Assembly: GCA_023412495.1 (NCBI GenBank)
Contig: JAEYNP010000080.1
Span: 62,001-126,000 of the forward strand
Reading direction: 5' to 3'
Length of the DNA: 64,000 bases
Source: Pseudomonadota bacterium
Lineage (GTDB): Bacteria > Desulfobacterota > Desulfobulbia > Desulfobulbales > Desulfocapsaceae
Part shown: one piece after another, positions 16,667 through 25,328 of the stretch
How the letters are laid out: each line of letters opens with the position of its first letter
How positions within the stretch are numbered: position 1 is the first letter of the stretch
Notes under the pieces: generated by a model
What the model was told of the DNA's origin: nothing
Databases searched by the model: none
The model's input: the letters and a program-made list of their open reading frames with translations, nothing else
Made by a program: the position numbers and the translations under genes

Positions 16667-18541
16667 ATGCTGAAAACATCAATCGACCGGAGATTGCGAA
16701 AAATGAGTGCAAATCACAGGAAGTTGATCCTGAATCTGCTCCTCTTCGGCATTGTGCTGGCTCTGATCCTCAATCTTGTCGCCATATGGAGTTACAGAAG
16801 AGGCCTGGAGGAACTCAAGGCGCAGGGATACAACCGTCTCGAACTGTATATCAACTACCTCGAGGGGGTGTTGGAAAAATACGAAAGCCTGCCGGAATTG
16901 CTCGCGATCGACGACAATCTGGTCAGGGCGCTGATGGACCCGCTGGAGCCGGCCAGGATAGAGACCCTCAACAGGTACCTGGAGACGATCAACAGGGTAA
17001 GCGATACCCTCGACACCTATCTGATGAACAAGGACGGCTTGACGATTGCAGCCAGCAACTGGCAGGAGAAGCATCCCTTCATCGGCAGAAATTTCAGCTA
17101 TCGGCCATATTTTCAGCAGGCCATGTCGGGACAGCTCGGCAGATACTTCGCCATAGGCACCACTTCGTCCCGACGGGGTTACTATTTTGCCTACCCGGTT
17201 CGAAAGGACAACGAAATTCTCGGCGCCGTGGTCATAAAAATCAATATAGATTTTGTTGAGCAGAAGTGGTCCCATCGGGACGAGAATTTTGTGGTGTCGG
17301 ATCCGGAAGGCGTCGTTTTCATCACCACCAAGCCCGAGTGGCGTTACAAGACCCTCAATCCCCTGGATAATGATGTGCTGCAGAAGATATCGGAAAGCCG
17401 AAGATACCCGGAGGCGACACTGACGCCTCTTGCCGTAGCGCCACCTGTCCAGGGAGAAGGGATGAAGATCTTGCAGGTGCATAACGAAGCCGGAAAAGAC
17501 GAGCAGAGGATGGTCGCCATGTCCCAGCATATGCCCCAGGCAGATTGGGATGTGCATATTTTCATGGATACCGCGACGCTAGTTAAAAAAGTTGCGACAA
17601 TGTGTTTTATCGTCGGTTCCGGCATGACGGTAGCATATGTCCTGTCGCTGCTCCTCGTGCAGCGCCGGCATCGGCTAGCCGAATTGCAGAGGGTCGAAGA
17701 GGAAACCAAAAAGATGCTGCAGGAGGCGAATGAACTCCTCGAATCGAGGGTGCTCGATAGAACGCACCAGCTCACCGAGGCGAACCTGAAGCTTCGCAAG
17801 GAAATACTGGAACGGCAGGAAACCGAAGTAAAACTGAAAAGGACCCGCAAGGAACTCATCCACGCCGCAAAAATGGCCGTGCTCGGTCAGATGTCGGCCG
17901 GGATCAACCACGAGTTGAACCAGCCGCTGGCGGCGATACGTAGCTATACCGACAACGGCAAGCTCTTCCTGCAGAAGGGACGCCTCGAAGAGGCGATGTG
18001 GAATCTGGAGCAGATCGGCGAACTTACGGAACGGATGGCGCAGATCGGCGCTCAGCTGAAACTGTTCTCGCGGAAATCGAGCGGCCAGATAGTCGCCATT
18101 TCCCTGCAGGGGGCAATCGACGGGGCGTTGGAGATTCTGCGACCGAGCCTGAGGAAGGCGGAGATCGAATTGGACGTGAGAGTCACTGCCCATGATCTCG
18201 AGGTTAAGGCCAACCACGTTATGCTGCAGCAGGTTCTCGTCAACCTGCTCTCCAATGCCCTGCAGGCCATTGAGGGTCAGGAGGTAAAAAAAATCCTGCT
18301 CGACTGTCGGGGCGAAGACGACCGTGTGGTCGTAGCGGTTGAGGACAATGGGCCTGGGATCCCGGAGGAAAACCTGAAAAACATCTTCGAACCCTTTTTT
18401 ACCTCAAAGAAATCCGGGCAGGGGCTGGGCTTGGGTCTTGCCATCAGCGATCGGATCATAAAGGATTTCGGCGGAAAGATAATTCTCACCAAAAGTCGAA
18501 ACGGGGCACGGTTCGAATTCTCTCTGGAACGAATACTTTGA
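16667..18541 (+). CDS. C4-dicarboxylate-type sensor histidine kinase (DctB-like)
   Basis: A membrane kinase of 624 residues. One transmembrane helix lies near 21-41. A periplasmic double-Cache domain of about 260 residues follows, with SYRPYFQQAMSGQLGRYFAIG and RGYYFAYPV, the pattern of dicarboxylate-sensing DctB. A second membrane helix is near 306-330, then a coiled coil, the HisKA box GINHELNQPLAAIRSY with phospho-His about 415, and the ATPase motifs NLLSNALQAI, DNGPGIPEENL, FEPFFTSKK and GQGLGLGLAI. In-frame starts exist at 16628, 16667 and 16703; 16667 has AAGAGGAAG ten bases upstream. Its stop overlaps the dctD-like start. No TRAP or Dct transporter lies nearby, so the signal is inferred. 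Confidence 0.88.
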   Translation: MLKTSIDRRLRKMSANHRKLILNLLLFGIVLALILNLVAIWSYRRGLEELKAQGYNRLELYINYLEGVLEKYESLPELLAIDDNLVRALMDPLEPARIETLNRYLETINRVSDTLDTYLMNKDGLTIAASNWQEKHPFIGRNFSYRPYFQQAMSGQLGRYFAIGTTSSRRGYYFAYPVRKDNEILGAVVIKINIDFVEQKWSHRDENFVVSDPEGVVFITTKPEWRYKTLNPLDNDVLQKISESRRYPEATLTPLAVAPPVQGEGMKILQVHNEAGKDEQRMVAMSQHMPQADWDVHIFMDTATLVKKVATMCFIVGSGMTVAYVLSLLLVQRRHRLAELQRVEEETKKMLQEANELLESRVLDRTHQLTEANLKLRKEILERQETEVKLKRTRKELIHAAKMAVLGQMSAGINHELNQPLAAIRSYTDNGKLFLQKGRLEEAMWNLEQIGELTERMAQIGAQLKLFSRKSSGQIVAISLQGAIDGALEILRPSLRKAEIELDVRVTAHDLEVKANHVMLQQVLVNLLSNALQAIEGQEVKKILLDCRGEDDRVVVAVEDNGPGIPEENLKNIFEPFFTSKKSGQGLGLGLAISDRIIKDFGGKIILTKSRNGARFEFSLERIL

Positions 18542-19905
18542 AAACACCTATGAACGGAAACGGTAAAGTGCTTTTTATCGACGACGAGAAGCACATACGC
18601 CAGGCAAACAAGCAGACGCTCGAATTGGCGGAGTTGGAGGTCGTCTGCGAAGACTGTGCGGAAAACGGGCTGGCGATCCTTACCAAGGAATGGCCGGGTA
18701 TTGTGGTATGCGACATCCGTCTGCCGAATATGGACGGCCTGCAGTTTCTCGTCGAGGCTCAGAAAATCGATCGGGACCTGCCGGTCATTCTTATCACCGG
18801 GCACGGTGACATTTCCACAGCGGTTCAGGCCATGCGGGACGGTGCTTACGATTTCATCGAAAAACCCTATTCTGCCGAACGTTTGGTGAAAACAGTCCTG
18901 CGGGGCCTGGAAAAGCGCAGTCTGACCCTGGAAAACCGCAATCTCCGGCGGGTGTTGGAATTGCACAGCGCCCCCGGGCCGCGGATCATCGGCAGGACGC
19001 CGGCGATGGAAAAACTTCGCAGCACCATCGCCCAGGTGGCCGACACCGGCGCCGATGTCCTCATCCTCGGGGAAACCGGAACCGGCAAAGAGCTGGTCGC
19101 TCGGGCTCTGCACGAGAACAGCAGCAGAAGGTCCAAAAATTTCGTTGCCATCAATTGCGGGGCGGTCGCCGAATCGATAATGGAAAGCGAACTCTTCGGC
19201 CATGAGGCCGGGGCCTTCACCGATGCGAAGTCACTCAGGATTGGAAAATTCGAGCATGCCAACGGCGGCACGCTGCTTCTCGATGAAATAGAATCGATGC
19301 CGTCGCGCGTGCAGATCAACCTGCTGCGGGTCCTGCAGGAGAGATCCGTCGAGCGGCTTGGCTCAAACCGGCTCATCCCGGTTGATCTCCGGGTGGTCGC
19401 CGCCTCCAAGGTCGATTTGCTGGAGGCGGCGGAACAAGGAAGGTTCCGCCAGGATCTCTATTACCGCCTGAATGTGGTCTGCCTGCGCATTCCGCCCCTG
19501 CGGGAGAGGCGGGAGGATATCCCTTTGCTGTTCCATCATTTCCTCATGGTCGCCGGCCACCGGTACCAGCAGGAGGTGACTATGCCGACCGGCCCGCAGA
19601 TGAATGCGCTGCTCTCCTATTCCTGGCCCGGCAATGTCAGGGAATTGCGAAATTTCGCCGAACGGTATGTCCTGCTGGGGCGGCAGTTCGACTGGTCGCT
19701 GGAAAAAATGCTTTCCGGCGAAGAGACGGTGCAGAAGACCTCGCTGCCGCAGCAGGTCGACTGCTTCGAGCGGAGTCTCATCGAGCACGCGCTGGTCTCG
19801 ACCGGGGGGAGCATCAAGGATGTAATGACTATTTTGGATATTCCAAGGAAGACCCTGTATGACAAGATGAGAAAGTATGACCTAAAGAAGAGAGATTACA
19901 AATAG
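18538..19905 (+). CDS. Sigma-54-dependent response regulator (DctD-like) with GAFTDA loop
   Basis: A 455-residue NtrC-class activator. The receiver domain holds acidic D15-D16, phospho-Asp D59 (VVCDIRLP) and K109. The AAA+ domain has Walker A GETGTGKE (178-185), Walker B LLLDE (246-250) and the arginine-rich ERREDIPLL region. A Fis-type helix-turn-helix ends the protein (IKDVMTILDIPRKTLYDKM). The sigma-54 contact loop reads GAFTDA instead of the consensus GAFTGA, at 225-230. The TTG at 18538 overlaps the kinase stop (TTGA), suggesting translational coupling. ATG 18550 is the alternative. With the kinase it forms a two-component system; its target promoters are not in view. Confidence 0.9.
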   Translation: MKTPMNGNGKVLFIDDEKHIRQANKQTLELAELEVVCEDCAENGLAILTKEWPGIVVCDIRLPNMDGLQFLVEAQKIDRDLPVILITGHGDISTAVQAMRDGAYDFIEKPYSAERLVKTVLRGLEKRSLTLENRNLRRVLELHSAPGPRIIGRTPAMEKLRSTIAQVADTGADVLILGETGTGKELVARALHENSSRRSKNFVAINCGAVAESIMESELFGHEAGAFTDAKSLRIGKFEHANGGTLLLDEIESMPSRVQINLLRVLQERSVERLGSNRLIPVDLRVVAASKVDLLEAAEQGRFRQDLYYRLNVVCLRIPPLRERREDIPLLFHHFLMVAGHRYQQEVTMPTGPQMNALLSYSWPGNVRELRNFAERYVLLGRQFDWSLEKMLSGEETVQKTSLPQQVDCFERSLIEHALVSTGGSIKDVMTILDIPRKTLYDKMRKYDLKKRDYK

Positions 19906-19953
19906 TTCCAGAGTCCATCTTCACGGGTTGTAGCATTTTTTACGGCTTTATCA
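19906..19953 (+). repeat. 48-bp dispersed repeat, copy 2
   Basis: Begins immediately after the dctD-like stop codon and matches copy 1 (13459-13506) at 44 of 48 positions without gaps. The four differences lie at positions 16, 21, 26 and 31 of the repeat and weaken the central hairpin seen in copy 1. Confidence 0.75.
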
Positions 19954-19969
19954 ATAGTTGAACTGCAAC

Positions 19970-19999
19970 CGAAAGGCTCGGCTTTGCCGCCGCCTTTCG
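19970..19999 (+). promoter_or_regulatory. Hairpin just upstream of ispH
   Basis: CGAAAGGC (19970-19977) pairs with GCCTTTCG (19992-19999), and CGGC/GCCG pairs inside. It ends about 10 bp before the GGGGGA ribosome site of ispH and has no T-run. It may terminate dctD-like transcripts inefficiently or influence ispH translation. Confidence 0.4.
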
Positions 20000-20020
20000 T
20001 TGTGCCGGGGGAATATTAAA

Positions 20021-20950
20021 ATGTCAGCAGGATTCGATGTCTATCTTGCCTCGCCGCGGGGGTTTTGTGCCGGTGTGGAACGGGCTATTGAAACGGTGAG
20101 AATCTGCCTGTCGCGTTTTGGCAGGCCGATATATGTGCTCCATGAAATTGTGCACAACAAGCATGTCCTTGCCGAACTGGAACAAGCCGGGGCAGTCTTT
20201 GTTGAACAATTGGGCGATATTCCGCCGGGAGGCGTCTGCATCTTCAGTGCCCACGGCGTCTCATCGGCAGTTGAAAAAAAAGCCCGCGAACTCGGCCTCA
20301 GGACTGTCGACGCCACCTGTCCTCTCGTCACCAGCGTCCATGGCATGGTCGAGAAATATCACGCCATAGGGTACGATGTGGTCATTGTCGGCCATCACAA
20401 CCATCCGGAGGTTGAAGGCACGGCAGGCAGAGTGCAGGGTAGGGTGCACATCGTGGCCGATGAAGCCGAAGCGGAGGCCATAGCCGTTGCCGATGCGGAA
20501 AAAGTGGCCTATGTCACCCAGACGACTCTCAATAAAGATGATATCCTCGGAATTCTCGAAATACTCCAGCGACGATTTCCCAAGATCAAGGGCCCGCCTT
20601 CCAATATCTGTTTCGCTACTCAAAACCGCCAGGATGCGGTGAAGCAGCTGGCCGTAATTTCGGATCTCCTTTTTGTGGTCGGATCGAAAAACAGTTCAAA
20701 TTCCAACAGACTGCGGGAGGTAGCAAGGCAGTGCGGCGTCGAGGCGCACCTCATAGACGATTTTCATGACATCGATCCCGGCTGGCTTCAGGAAAAGAAA
20801 AGAGTGGGCATCACCGCTGGAGCCTCGGCTCCGGAAAGACTGGTCGATGGGGTGATCGGCTGGATGCGGGAGCACGGCGCTGAGAGAATCATCGAGATGG
20901 AGGGGATCAGGGAAAAGATCCATTTCAGGCCTGCAATACTGAAAGAGTAA
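20021..20950 (+). CDS. ispH: 4-hydroxy-3-methylbut-2-enyl diphosphate reductase
   Basis: IspH (LytB) is the last enzyme of the MEP isoprenoid pathway. It reduces HMBPP to IPP and DMAPP with a [4Fe-4S] cluster. The 309 residues carry the three cluster cysteines in PRGFCAGVERAI, DATCPLVTSVH and PSNICFATQNRQ. Also present are EIVHNKHV, FSAHGVS, the catalytic Glu of HPEVEGTAG, and SKNSSNSNRL with GASAPERLV. ATG 20021 has a GGGGGA site nine bases upstream. An upstream in-frame TTG at 19958 would start inside the hairpin and lacks support. Complete and typical. Confidence 0.96.
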   Translation: MSAGFDVYLASPRGFCAGVERAIETVRICLSRFGRPIYVLHEIVHNKHVLAELEQAGAVFVEQLGDIPPGGVCIFSAHGVSSAVEKKARELGLRTVDATCPLVTSVHGMVEKYHAIGYDVVIVGHHNHPEVEGTAGRVQGRVHIVADEAEAEAIAVADAEKVAYVTQTTLNKDDILGILEILQRRFPKIKGPPSNICFATQNRQDAVKQLAVISDLLFVVGSKNSSNSNRLREVARQCGVEAHLIDDFHDIDPGWLQEKKRVGITAGASAPERLVDGVIGWMREHGAERIIEMEGIREKIHFRPAILKE

Positions 20951-20967
20951 TTACCGAGATATAGGAT

Positions 20968-20989
20968 CGGCCGGGAAATCTCCCGGCCG
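20968..20989. terminator. Bidirectional terminator between ispH and dapL
   Basis: A perfect 9-bp stem, CGGCCGGGA (20968-20976) with TCCCGGCCG (20981-20989), and a four-base loop lie between two convergent genes. T-runs are short on both sides. Confidence 0.6.
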
Positions 20990-21005
20990 TTGCCTTTACC
21001 GGGAT

Positions 21006-22232
21006 TTACCGGGAAAATGCCGCCGCCAGACGGTCCATGGCTTCCTTGACTCTCTCGTGGCTGTTGAAGGCGGAGATCCGGATGTAGCCGTTGCCGCATT
21101 TGCCAAAACCAGCCCCCGGAGTGCAGACCACACCGGCAGTTGTCAGCAGCTTGTCGAAGAATTCCCAGGAGTCCATCTTCCCGTCGACCCAAATATAGGG
21201 AGAGTTCTTCCCTCCAACGTACTCGTATCCCAGCTTGTCCATGGTGGCGCACACCACATCGGCGTTGGTCATGTAGTAATCGATGAGCGCTTTGGCCTGG
21301 ACTTTGCCTTCCTCGCTGTAGATCGCCGCGGCCGCGCGCTGGACCGGATAGGAGACACCATTGAATTTGGTGCAGTGGCGGCGGTTCCACAGGCCATGGA
21401 TAAAATGCTTGTTGCCGGCCCGATCATAGGCAGCGCACTCCTTCGGAACCACCGTAAAAGCGCAGCGGGTACCGGTAAAACCGGCGCTTTTGGAGAGGCT
21501 GCGGAATTCGATCGCCACTTCTCTTGCGCCATCGATCTCGAAAATCGATTTCGGCAGGGATTCGTCGCGGATGAATGACTCGTAGGCTGCGTCAAAGAGG
21601 ATCAGCGCTTTGTGCTGCCGGGCATAGTCCACCCAGGTCTTCAGCTCGTCTTTGGAGATGGTGGCGCCGGTCGGGTTGTTGGGAAAACAGAGATAGATGA
21701 GATCCACATCCTCGTTGGGGAGGGCGGGAACGAAATTGTTCGCCTTGGTGCCTTCGAGGTAGACGATCCCCTGATACCTGCCATTCTCGAACAAGCCGGT
21801 GCGGCCGGCCATGACGTTGGTATCGAGGTACACCGGATAGACCGGATCGGGGATGGCGATCCTGATGTCGGTGGTGAACAGCTCCTGGATATTGCCGGTA
21901 TCGCATTTCGCCCCGTCGCTGACGAAGATCTCATCGGCTGAGATCTCCGCGCCGCGGCTGCGGAAGTCGTTCTCGGCGATGGCTTCTCTCAAAAACTCAT
22001 ACCCTTGCTCGGGTCCGTAGCCCCTGAAGGTTGCATCGCCGGCCATTTCGTCGACCGCTTCATGAAAAGCCTTGATGGCGGCCGCCGGCAGGCCCTTTGT
22101 CACGTCGCCGATGCCGAGCTTGATGATATCCTTGTCCGGGTTGTTTTTCTGGAAGGCGGCAACTCTTCTCGCGATATCGGAGAACAAGTACGAAGCCTGC
22201 AGCTTGAGGTAATGCTCGTTGATGGTAATCAT
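21006..22232 (-). CDS. dapL: LL-diaminopimelate aminotransferase
   Basis: DapL is a PLP enzyme that turns tetrahydrodipicolinate and glutamate directly into LL-diaminopimelate, bypassing the DapD/C/E steps. It is found in plants, Chlamydia and many Desulfobacterota. The 408-residue protein has NEHYLKLQASYLFSDIARR, LGIGDVTKGLP, GYGPEQGYEFLREAIA, PDPVYPVYLDTNVMAGRTG, YLCFPNNPTGA, the PLP lysine in RSLSKSAGFTGTRCAF, and the DAPAT-type ending. ATG 22232 starts at the family N-terminus; 63 further bases are open but unsupported. It is divergent from pepN. Lysine and peptidoglycan synthesis depend on it. Confidence 0.95.
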   Translation of the reverse strand: MITINEHYLKLQASYLFSDIARRVAAFQKNNPDKDIIKLGIGDVTKGLPAAAIKAFHEAVDEMAGDATFRGYGPEQGYEFLREAIAENDFRSRGAEISADEIFVSDGAKCDTGNIQELFTTDIRIAIPDPVYPVYLDTNVMAGRTGLFENGRYQGIVYLEGTKANNFVPALPNEDVDLIYLCFPNNPTGATISKDELKTWVDYARQHKALILFDAAYESFIRDESLPKSIFEIDGAREVAIEFRSLSKSAGFTGTRCAFTVVPKECAAYDRAGNKHFIHGLWNRRHCTKFNGVSYPVQRAAAAIYSEEGKVQAKALIDYYMTNADVVCATMDKLGYEYVGGKNSPYIWVDGKMDSWEFFDKLLTTAGVVCTPGAGFGKCGNGYIRISAFNSHERVKEAMDRLAAAFSR

Positions 22233-22287
22233 GCGATTCTCGATTGTTTTATAAAGAAAAGGAGTTAAGTTGTTTTGCAACAAACAG

Positions 22288-22309
22288 TACGGCACTGCCG
22301 TAATATAAT
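22288..22309 (+). promoter_or_regulatory. Palindrome and -10 box upstream of pepN
   Basis: TACGGC-ACT-GCCGTA (22288-22302) is a perfect hyphenated palindrome directly before a perfect -10 TATAAT (22304-22309). No good -35 lies at the usual distance; TTGCAA at 22275-22280 is 23 bp away. The palindrome would sit inside the promoter spacer, as an operator does. Confidence 0.4.
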
Positions 22310-22375
22310 TGAACGACCATGCCTGTCAACCACAACTCTGGTCGCAGGTTTTTTCAAGTACAAGGATATCGGAAC

Positions 22376-25012
22376 ATGAAAAGTGACAAGCCGGTGACTG
22401 TTTTTCGCAAGGACTATACTGTTTTTGACTATCTTGTTGAACGTTTGACCCTGAATTTTCAGATTTTTGATCAAAAAACCATAGTAACCGCCAGGGGGGG
22501 ATATCGCCGGAATCCGCTTTCGGTGAGGGAAAATCCACCGCTCCTGTTGTTCGGCGAAGATCTCGAACTGCTCCGGATATCGATCGATGAAAAGGAACTG
22601 TCGGCAATCGATTATTTGGTCGACGACAAGACACTGCGGGTGGAAAATCCCCCCGAGGCCTTTATCCTTGAAATCGTCACGGCCATCTATCCCGATAACA
22701 ACACCCTGCTCGAAGGCTTATACCGGTCCAGCGGCAATTACTGCACCCAATGCGAAGCAGAAGGTTTCAGGAGGATCACCTATTATCCCGATCGCCCCGA
22801 TGTCCTTTCCAGATTCACCACCCGTATCGAGGCCGACAGAACCACCTGCCCGATGCTCCTCGCCAACGGCAACCTCATCGCCCAAGGAGAGCTTGAAGGA
22901 AACCGCCACTATGCAGTCTGGGATGATCCCTATCCCAAACCCTGCTATTTGTTTGCCCTGGTGGCCGGCCGTCTGACGGCGATCGAAGATGAGTTTGTGA
23001 CCCGATCGGGGCGCCGCATCGAGCTGAAGATTTTTGTCGAGGAGCGAAACAGGAGCAAGTGCGACCATGCCATGATTTCCCTAAAGAAGGCCATGCGTTG
23101 GGACGAGGAGGTGTACGGCCTCGAATACGATCTGGACATCTTCATGATAGTGGCCGTTGACGACTTCAACATGGGGGCGATGGAGAACAAGGGGCTGAAT
23201 ATCTTCAACTCCAAATGCGTGCTCTGCACGCCCGAAACCGCCACGGACGAGGATTTCCTGTCAATCGAGGGAGTTATTGCCCACGAGTATTTCCATAACT
23301 GGACCGGCAACCGGGTGACCTGTCGCGACTGGTTTCAGCTCAGCCTGAAAGAGGGCCTGACGGTTTACCGCGATCAGGAGTTTTCCGCCGACATGAATTC
23401 CCGGCCGGTCCAGCGCATAGACGACGTAAGGATTCTGAGGAACTTCCAGTTCAGGGAGGACAGCGGGCCGATGGCCCATCCGGTGCGGCCGGACTCCTAC
23501 CTGGAGATCAACAATTTCTATACCGCCACGGTCTACAACAAGGGTGCCGAGGTGATCCGAATGATGTCCACCATCCTGGGCCCGGCCAACTTCCGCAAGG
23601 GGATGGACCTCTACTTTGCCCGCCATGACGGCCAGGCCGTGACCTGCGATGATTTTGCGGCGGCGATGAGCGATGCCTCGGGGATTGATCTCGGTCAGTT
23701 CAAAAACTGGTACAGCCAGGCCGGCACCCCTCTTCTGCAAGTGCGGGGCGAATGGAACGAGAAAAACTCTGAATATAAGCTTCATGTGCAGCAGAGTTGT
23801 CCTGACACGCCAGGTCAAAAAGAAAAACAGCCTTTTCATATACCTCTAGCCGTTGGTCTTCTCGGTACAGACGGACAGGATCTGCTCATGGATGAGCGGC
23901 AGGGGACGGCGGTTTTGCATCTTCGCGAGAAGGAACAAATCTTCACCTTCAACAACGTCAAGGAAAAACCTGTAGTGTCATTTCTCCGGGACTTTTCCGC
24001 ACCGGTCCGGGTGGCGTCTTTTCAGAGCCGCAAAGACCTCGCCTTCCTCATGCGCCACGACACCAATCTCTTCAACCGCTGGGATGCAGCCACCAGGCTG
24101 GCCGGCGAAGTGATTCTCGAGACGGCGGCAAAACTGGCAAGAAATGATGAACCGGCTCTCAACGAACTCTATCTCGATGCCGTATCCCATAATCTCGACC
24201 TCGGACAAAACAGCGAAGACCCGGCCATCCTGGCTATGTGTCTCACCCTTCCGGCGGAAACGACCCTCGCCCAGGAAATGACCGTCATCGATCCGGATGC
24301 CCTTCACCGGGCGAGACAGCTGGTGAAGACAGAATTGGCCACTAGAAACCGACATGCCTTCCTTACCCTCTATGAACTGAACGAGGGGGAGGGAGTGTAC
24401 AACATCACGCCCCGGGAGATCGGCAAAAGAAGCCTGAAGAACCTGTCGCTATCCTACCTCATGGCGCTGGACCCGCTGCCCGACGAGGTGCTTTCCCGGT
24501 GCTCTGCACAGTATCGCCAGGCCACCAACATGACGGACACTATTGCGGCTCTTGCACGACTGGCCGACCTGGATCTGAGCGTCAGACGGGAGGCGCTTGA
24601 CGATTTTTATAACAGGTGGGCAGGTGACCCGCTGGTTCTCGACAAGTGGTTCACCCTGCAGGCGATGTCAAGCCTGCCGGACACCCTGGAAGAGGTCAAG
24701 AAACTGCTCGACAACCCGTCATTCTCGATAAAGAATCCCAACAAGGTCCGGGCCCTCATCGGCGCCTTCTGCACCGGCAACCATGTCCGCTTCCATGACG
24801 GAAGCGGGGCAGGCTACAGTTTTCTCGCCGACATGATTCTGAGACTGAACGGCATCAATCCCCAGATCGCCGCCCGTCTCGTGACACCTTTGATCAACTG
24901 GCAGAAATACGACCCGAAACGGCAGGAGTTGATGAAGGAGCAATTGGCGAGAATCGCCTCGACGCAGGATCTTTCCCGCGATGTCTTCGAAATAGTCAGC
25001 AAAAGCCGGTAA
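22376..25012 (+). CDS. pepN: Aminopeptidase N, M1 family
   Basis: A cytoplasmic zinc exopeptidase of 878 residues that removes N-terminal residues from peptides; length matches E. coli PepN. Visible motifs are the exopeptidase GAMEN in NMGAMENKGLNIFN and zinc-binding HEYFH with the distal Glu in LKEGLTVYRDQEFSADM. The tyrosine region YTATVYNKGAEVIRM and the alpha-helical C-terminal domain typical of the PepN subfamily follow. ATG 22376 follows a CGGA element and matches the PepN N-terminus (KPVTVFRKDY). An upstream in-frame ATG at 22319 would add 19 residues. It is convergent with the small cytochrome gene. Confidence 0.95.
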   Translation: MKSDKPVTVFRKDYTVFDYLVERLTLNFQIFDQKTIVTARGGYRRNPLSVRENPPLLLFGEDLELLRISIDEKELSAIDYLVDDKTLRVENPPEAFILEIVTAIYPDNNTLLEGLYRSSGNYCTQCEAEGFRRITYYPDRPDVLSRFTTRIEADRTTCPMLLANGNLIAQGELEGNRHYAVWDDPYPKPCYLFALVAGRLTAIEDEFVTRSGRRIELKIFVEERNRSKCDHAMISLKKAMRWDEEVYGLEYDLDIFMIVAVDDFNMGAMENKGLNIFNSKCVLCTPETATDEDFLSIEGVIAHEYFHNWTGNRVTCRDWFQLSLKEGLTVYRDQEFSADMNSRPVQRIDDVRILRNFQFREDSGPMAHPVRPDSYLEINNFYTATVYNKGAEVIRMMSTILGPANFRKGMDLYFARHDGQAVTCDDFAAAMSDASGIDLGQFKNWYSQAGTPLLQVRGEWNEKNSEYKLHVQQSCPDTPGQKEKQPFHIPLAVGLLGTDGQDLLMDERQGTAVLHLREKEQIFTFNNVKEKPVVSFLRDFSAPVRVASFQSRKDLAFLMRHDTNLFNRWDAATRLAGEVILETAAKLARNDEPALNELYLDAVSHNLDLGQNSEDPAILAMCLTLPAETTLAQEMTVIDPDALHRARQLVKTELATRNRHAFLTLYELNEGEGVYNITPREIGKRSLKNLSLSYLMALDPLPDEVLSRCSAQYRQATNMTDTIAALARLADLDLSVRREALDDFYNRWAGDPLVLDKWFTLQAMSSLPDTLEEVKKLLDNPSFSIKNPNKVRALIGAFCTGNHVRFHDGSGAGYSFLADMILRLNGINPQIAARLVTPLINWQKYDPKRQELMKEQLARIASTQDLSRDVFEIVSKSR

Positions 25013-25036
25013 GGTTGTCGCAAAGACCGGCGCCAG

Positions 25037-25306
25037 CTACTGGCGCTTGTGGCAGAAAAGACACCGGTATTTCGGGGGATGATTGTCGGGCAAGGGAGCT
25101 TCCTTGTCCGGCCCGTGACAGTCAAGGCAAAACCGTTCCGCCTCCTTTTTCCCTTTCATGGCGTAAAAGCGGCTGTGAATTTCGTCGTGGGGCAGGGGGG
25201 CGGTCGTTTCCTTCGGAGCCCTCAGGAGAAACATGAGAATGCCGGCGCAGATAACAACAAACGCCACGTTGAGAAACAGTTTCCTGGAGGATGACAATCG
25301 GCTCAT
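25037..25306 (-). CDS. Small membrane-anchored cytochrome c with two heme motifs
   Basis: An 89-residue protein with one hydrophobic segment at residues 10-27 (uncleaved anchor or signal), then a short periplasmic part with two CXXCH heme c motifs, CLDCH near 62 and CLFCH near 83. A few histidines are available as distal ligands (PHDEIHSRF, DNHPP). Maturation would need the Ccm or Ccs machinery. It begins 22 bp after the stop of a geranylgeranyl-reductase-like flavoprotein gene on the same strand, so the two are probably one operon. The family is not recognised; it resembles the heme-binding part of NapB- or split-Soret-like small cytochromes only in motif. Confidence 0.72.
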   Translation of the reverse strand: MSRLSSSRKLFLNVAFVVICAGILMFLLRAPKETTAPLPHDEIHSRFYAMKGKKEAERFCLDCHGPDKEAPLPDNHPPKYRCLFCHKRQ

Positions 25307-25328
25307 GAGTTGAGTTGTGGGGATGTTT

